Shown: positions 7,201 through 8,376 of the stretch, piece after piece
Position numbering within the stretch: the stretch's first letter is position 1
Layout: every line of letters starts with the position of its first letter
Source of the DNA: JASFTV01 sp050050615
GTDB taxonomy: Bacteria > Desulfobacterota > DSM-4660 > Desulfatiglandales > HGW-15
Reading direction: 5' to 3'
DNA length: 8,376 bases
Assembly: GCA_050050615.1 (NCBI GenBank)
Contig: JASFTV010000145.1
Span: forward strand, 1-8,376
Notes under the pieces: generated by a model
Databases searched by the model: none
What the model was told of the DNA's origin: nothing
What the model saw: the letters and a program-made list of their open reading frames with translations, nothing else
Made by a program: the position numbers and the translations under genes

Positions 7201-7553
7201 GGGAAGCGATCATCGCTGCCGGTTGCACTCGGTTGCGACCGGTCCTACTGACCGCCGTGACCACCATACTCGGTCTGCTGCCAATGGTTACAGGGATTGC
7301 TTACGATTTCCACAAAATGGCATTGAGCACCGCCAGCGAATCGAGCCAATGGTGGAGTGCCATGGCAATCGCCGTGATCTTCGGACTGGCAATGGCCACT
7401 GTTCTTACACTGGTTGTCGTTCCAACCCTGTACTCCTTGGTTTACACCACCAGTCGTGCGGCAGAGGGAGCATTCAAAGGAATTCATCGTGCATATTGGG
7501 ATCGGTTTTATCGTCTGATCGGCGAAAATCCAAGGGAGGGGAATCATGGCTGA
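4215..7553 (+). CDS. RND efflux transporter permease (AcrB/HAE1-like)
   Basis: An inner-membrane proton-driven pump of 1112 residues, near the normal AcrB-type size. The two-fold RND plan is clear: an N-terminal membrane helix (about 10-30), a first large periplasmic loop (about 31-330), a membrane block (about 336-490), a linker and helix (about 535-555), a second periplasmic loop (about 556-905) and a last membrane block (about 911-1080). The TM4 motif reads GMLVDNAIVIVENV, keeping the first Asp (Asp398) but with Asn399 where AcrB has Asp408. The TM10 motif GVVVNNAIVLIDY has Asn976 where AcrB has Lys940. This puts it in a non-AcrB subfamily that also carries the SESSQWW segment near residue 1041. 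The second periplasmic loop holds an extra stretch (about 598-645) with Cys600 and Cys617. The start overlaps the adaptor stop by 4 bp and the end overlaps ridA by 8 bp. No outer-membrane factor gene is present. Drug, metabolite, lipid and metal substrates cannot be told apart here. Confidence 0.96.
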   Translation: MIISDIAVRKRTSVVVLALVIIIFGLVAYESLPREAAPDITIPYVFIQTQYAGVAPEDIEQSITIPIEKKLKGLENIKKIQSSSTEGMSSIVIEFVAGTDIDDVLPKTKDKVDLAKPELPTDLEDDPEVFEVNISELPVLVLSLSGDIGLVRLKQIAEDLEEETESIPGVLEADVTGGLEREIRVEPFADKLAYYGIPITKLQTVISEENRNVSGGAIRMADGRFQLRVPGEFQSPEEIYGLVVGLHQGRPVYLKDVARVVDGFKDEEGRSRLNGREAVNIAVKKRAGENVLRITEEIDRIIEERKATWPSGIEVTKLMDHAKDIRIMVADLENNIVTGLFLVIVVLFFVMGVRNAVLVSLAIPFSMFISFSVLHALGITLNMVVLFSLTLSLGMLVDNAIVIVENVFRYMEQGVPRLRAAVMATGEVAQPVAASTVTTVAAFFPLLFWPGIMGEFMSYLPKTVMITLSSSLFVALVINPALAAIFLRLPYGHRVTKVQVSPEDIERAAQAPISVRGPLLRAYRRLLSGALNHRVPVIIMAFLSLVAMAMIWFHRVGLEKPIEFFPNVEPNAVYVNLDMPEGADLEYSDRIARQVELALCGRYGQGLPPADMKPVDCYAARTADKRHTLSNGQLVLGPTDMPNVKYVYSRTVAVMGGQSAFEDNTPNHIGLQFHDMEYRVEPSFETIETMRKRIKDIPGSDITVVKREEGPPTGAPINIEISGDNFDVLGRIAHEARSVLEKIPFVRDIRDDYVAGSPTVKVRVDRQRAALLGLSTEVIGFALKVAFNGIKVSTYREGDEDYDITVQLPESERRVTDILRELLIPTPEGLVPLSTVAKFEVVGGLGQVNRINHERVVTVRADVDERYIPGPVVRAQAEQILADTTLPPGYRVRFTGEFEEQQQAQDFLSKAFGAALFLIILILVTQFNSVSQPLIIMTSVILCLGGVFAGLAFMNMSFGIIMTGVGVISLAGVVVNNAIVLIDYTNRLRQRGMEAREAIIAAGCTRLRPVLLTAVTTILGLLPMVTGIAYDFHKMALSTASESSQWWSAMAIAVIFGLAMATVLTLVVVPTLYSLVYTTSRAAEGAFKGIHRAYWDRFYRLIGENPREGNHG

Positions 7554-7929
7554 GAAAAAGGCTTTTCAGACAGATAAGGCGGCGATTCTGGGAGGGCCGT
7601 ACTCCCAGGCCATCATCCATAACGGAATCATTTATGTTTCAGGCCAGGGAGCGATCCATCCTGAGACGAATCAAGTCACCCTTGGTACGATAGAGGAAGA
7701 GGCGGCATTGGCGTTGGAAAATCTTCGCATCATTGTTGAGGAGGCCGGATCGTCTCTGGATAAGGTTTTACAAGTCACCGTTTACTTGCTTGATATTCGG
7801 GAGTACGGTCGCTTCAATGAGGTCTATCAGAGATATTTCCGTGGAGACCTCCCGGCGAGGACATGTATTCAGGCGGGCAAGCTTCCATTTGGAATTCGGG
7901 TGGAAATAGACGCCGTTGCCCATGCCTGA
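7546..7929 (+). CDS. ridA: RidA family enamine/imine deaminase (YjgF/YER057c/UK114)
   Basis: A 127-residue protein, the usual length for this trimeric cytosolic family. RidA hydrolyses reactive 2-aminoacrylate and related enamines/imines made by PLP enzymes, releasing ammonia and keto acids. GPYSQAI (residues 17-23) and the PARTCIQAGKLPFGIRVEIDAVA segment place the key Arg at 105 and Glu at 120, the same numbers as in E. coli RidA, which supports an active deaminase. The usual SGQ(I/L)P motif reads SGQGAI here, a mild departure near the active site. A strong Shine-Dalgarno run (GGGAGGGG) lies just before the ATG, inside the last codons of the pump gene, and the genes overlap by 8 bp. So ridA is the distal gene of the efflux operon and is well translated. 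A broader Rid-subfamily role with a different imine substrate is possible. The gap of 50 bp to the convergent slp gene shows no clear terminator. Confidence 0.93.
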   Translation: MAEKKAFQTDKAAILGGPYSQAIIHNGIIYVSGQGAIHPETNQVTLGTIEEEAALALENLRIIVEEAGSSLDKVLQVTVYLLDIREYGRFNEVYQRYFRGDLPARTCIQAGKLPFGIRVEIDAVAHA

Positions 7930-7979
7930 AGGCTCAGCTGACCCACATTCCGTTGGAAAATAGCCGCGTTGCTGCTTCG

Positions 7980-8376
7980 TTATCGATGGGGGTACCAATG
8001 GGGAGGGTGCCGGTACCGGTATGGATGCCACAAAGGGTCCCACCAGGGATTCCATGGACCCCAGGGGTATGGCTCATGCGTATACGAGTCTTCTTTCCAA
8101 AGGTGGATTTCCCGAACTCTAAGATAAGGATATCGATAATCGATATCCCCTAGCTTCCTGGTCTTCCCCCCTTCCAACGTACAGGCAACAGTCACCTTGC
8201 GGCCTTTACGCCAGATCTCGTTATCCAGAAACCCCTTGTAGTATGCCAGAAAACGACCTTCAGATCTATCCAGGTCTATAGGTTTGCCTCCCTTATCCAT
8301 CCTGGTCTGATAGATCTCAAGAAGCGTACCATCTTTCTCGATAAGGGTCTTCACAACAACCCCTCCCAAAAGGATT
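7980..8376 (-). CDS. slp: Slp-family outer-membrane lipoprotein, C-terminal part (5' end beyond window)
   Basis: The frame stays open to the right edge, so the signal peptide and lipobox cysteine are not seen; the true start lies beyond 8376. The visible 132 residues match the Slp/YeaY lipoprotein family: GGVVVKT..EKDGTLLEIYQ, then SEGRFLAYYKGFLDNEIW, then GRKVTVACTLEGGKTRKLGDIDYRYPYLRVREIHLW. Slp proteins are outer-membrane lipoproteins induced by starvation or stationary phase in E. coli; their molecular role is poorly defined. After the HLW motif there is a tail of about 40 residues extremely rich in Trp, Pro, His, Tyr and Arg, ending HPPHWYPHR, of the kind seen on other family members. 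A TTG at 8367-8369 is in frame but is not a likely start, because upstream codons (ILL) continue the conserved strand. It is convergent with ridA and unlikely to share its regulation. Confidence 0.88.
   Translation of the reverse strand, partial: ILLGGVVVKTLIEKDGTLLEIYQTRMDKGGKPIDLDRSEGRFLAYYKGFLDNEIWRKGRKVTVACTLEGGKTRKLGDIDYRYPYLRVREIHLWKEDSYTHEPYPWGPWNPWWDPLWHPYRYRHPPHWYPHR

Noticed and set aside
7980..8095. Repetitive-looking GGTACC, GGTATGG and CCGGTACCGG stretches, possible repeats.
   Set aside because: They are the codons of the Trp/Pro/His/Tyr-rich tail of the Slp protein, not an independent repeat array.
8128..8148. A 21-bp near-perfect palindrome (10-bp arms around one base) that looks like an operator or attachment site.
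   Set aside because: It lies inside slp and encodes the conserved GDIDYRYP motif; GAT-ATC-GAT-TAT-CGA-TAT codons make the symmetry by themselves.

Overview
The window looks like chromosomal housekeeping and accessory sequence from a Gram-negative bacterium. Two features show an outer membrane: an RND-type envelope efflux system and a C-terminal piece of an Slp-type outer-membrane lipoprotein. The overall protein flavour resembles Desulfobacterota (the former Deltaproteobacteria). That assignment is inference; there is no rRNA or other taxonomic marker here.

Layout. (1) 1-261, + strand: the last 86 codons of amidophosphoribosyltransferase (purF). (2) 342-1757, - strand: citrate synthase (gltA), convergent with purF. 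(3) 1758-2447: a regulatory intergenic region of about 690 bp. Its left half is a long leader for gltA, with a sigma70-like promoter (2036-2064), a 39-codon Pro/Arg-rich leader ORF (1873-1992) and an intrinsic terminator (1813-1851). The RNA can refold into mutually exclusive hairpins, as in amino-acid attenuators. The right half holds an open frame with no start codon (2201-2335, -) and an 18-bp palindrome (2362-2379) that is a probable TetR-family operator. (4) 2448-7929, + strand: a tightly overlapping four-gene unit, TetR regulator, periplasmic adaptor, RND transporter and RidA, with overlaps of 14, 4 and 8 bp. (5) 7980-8376, - strand: the C-terminal part of an Slp-family lipoprotein that runs off the right edge.

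How the parts work together. The TetR protein probably binds the palindrome just upstream of its own gene and represses the whole operon until a ligand releases it. The adaptor and RND pump would then be made together and form an inner-membrane export complex. No TolC-like outer-membrane channel gene lies in the window, so the pump would have to borrow one encoded elsewhere. RidA, a cytosolic enamine/imine deaminase, is translationally linked to the pump, which suggests a link between metabolite damage and export.

The most unusual item is the apparent transcription attenuator in front of citrate synthase. Citrate synthase supplies 2-oxoglutarate and so glutamate, proline and arginine, and the leader peptide is rich in exactly Pro and Arg codons. 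A translation-coupled sensor of glutamate-family supply is therefore a coherent, testable hypothesis.
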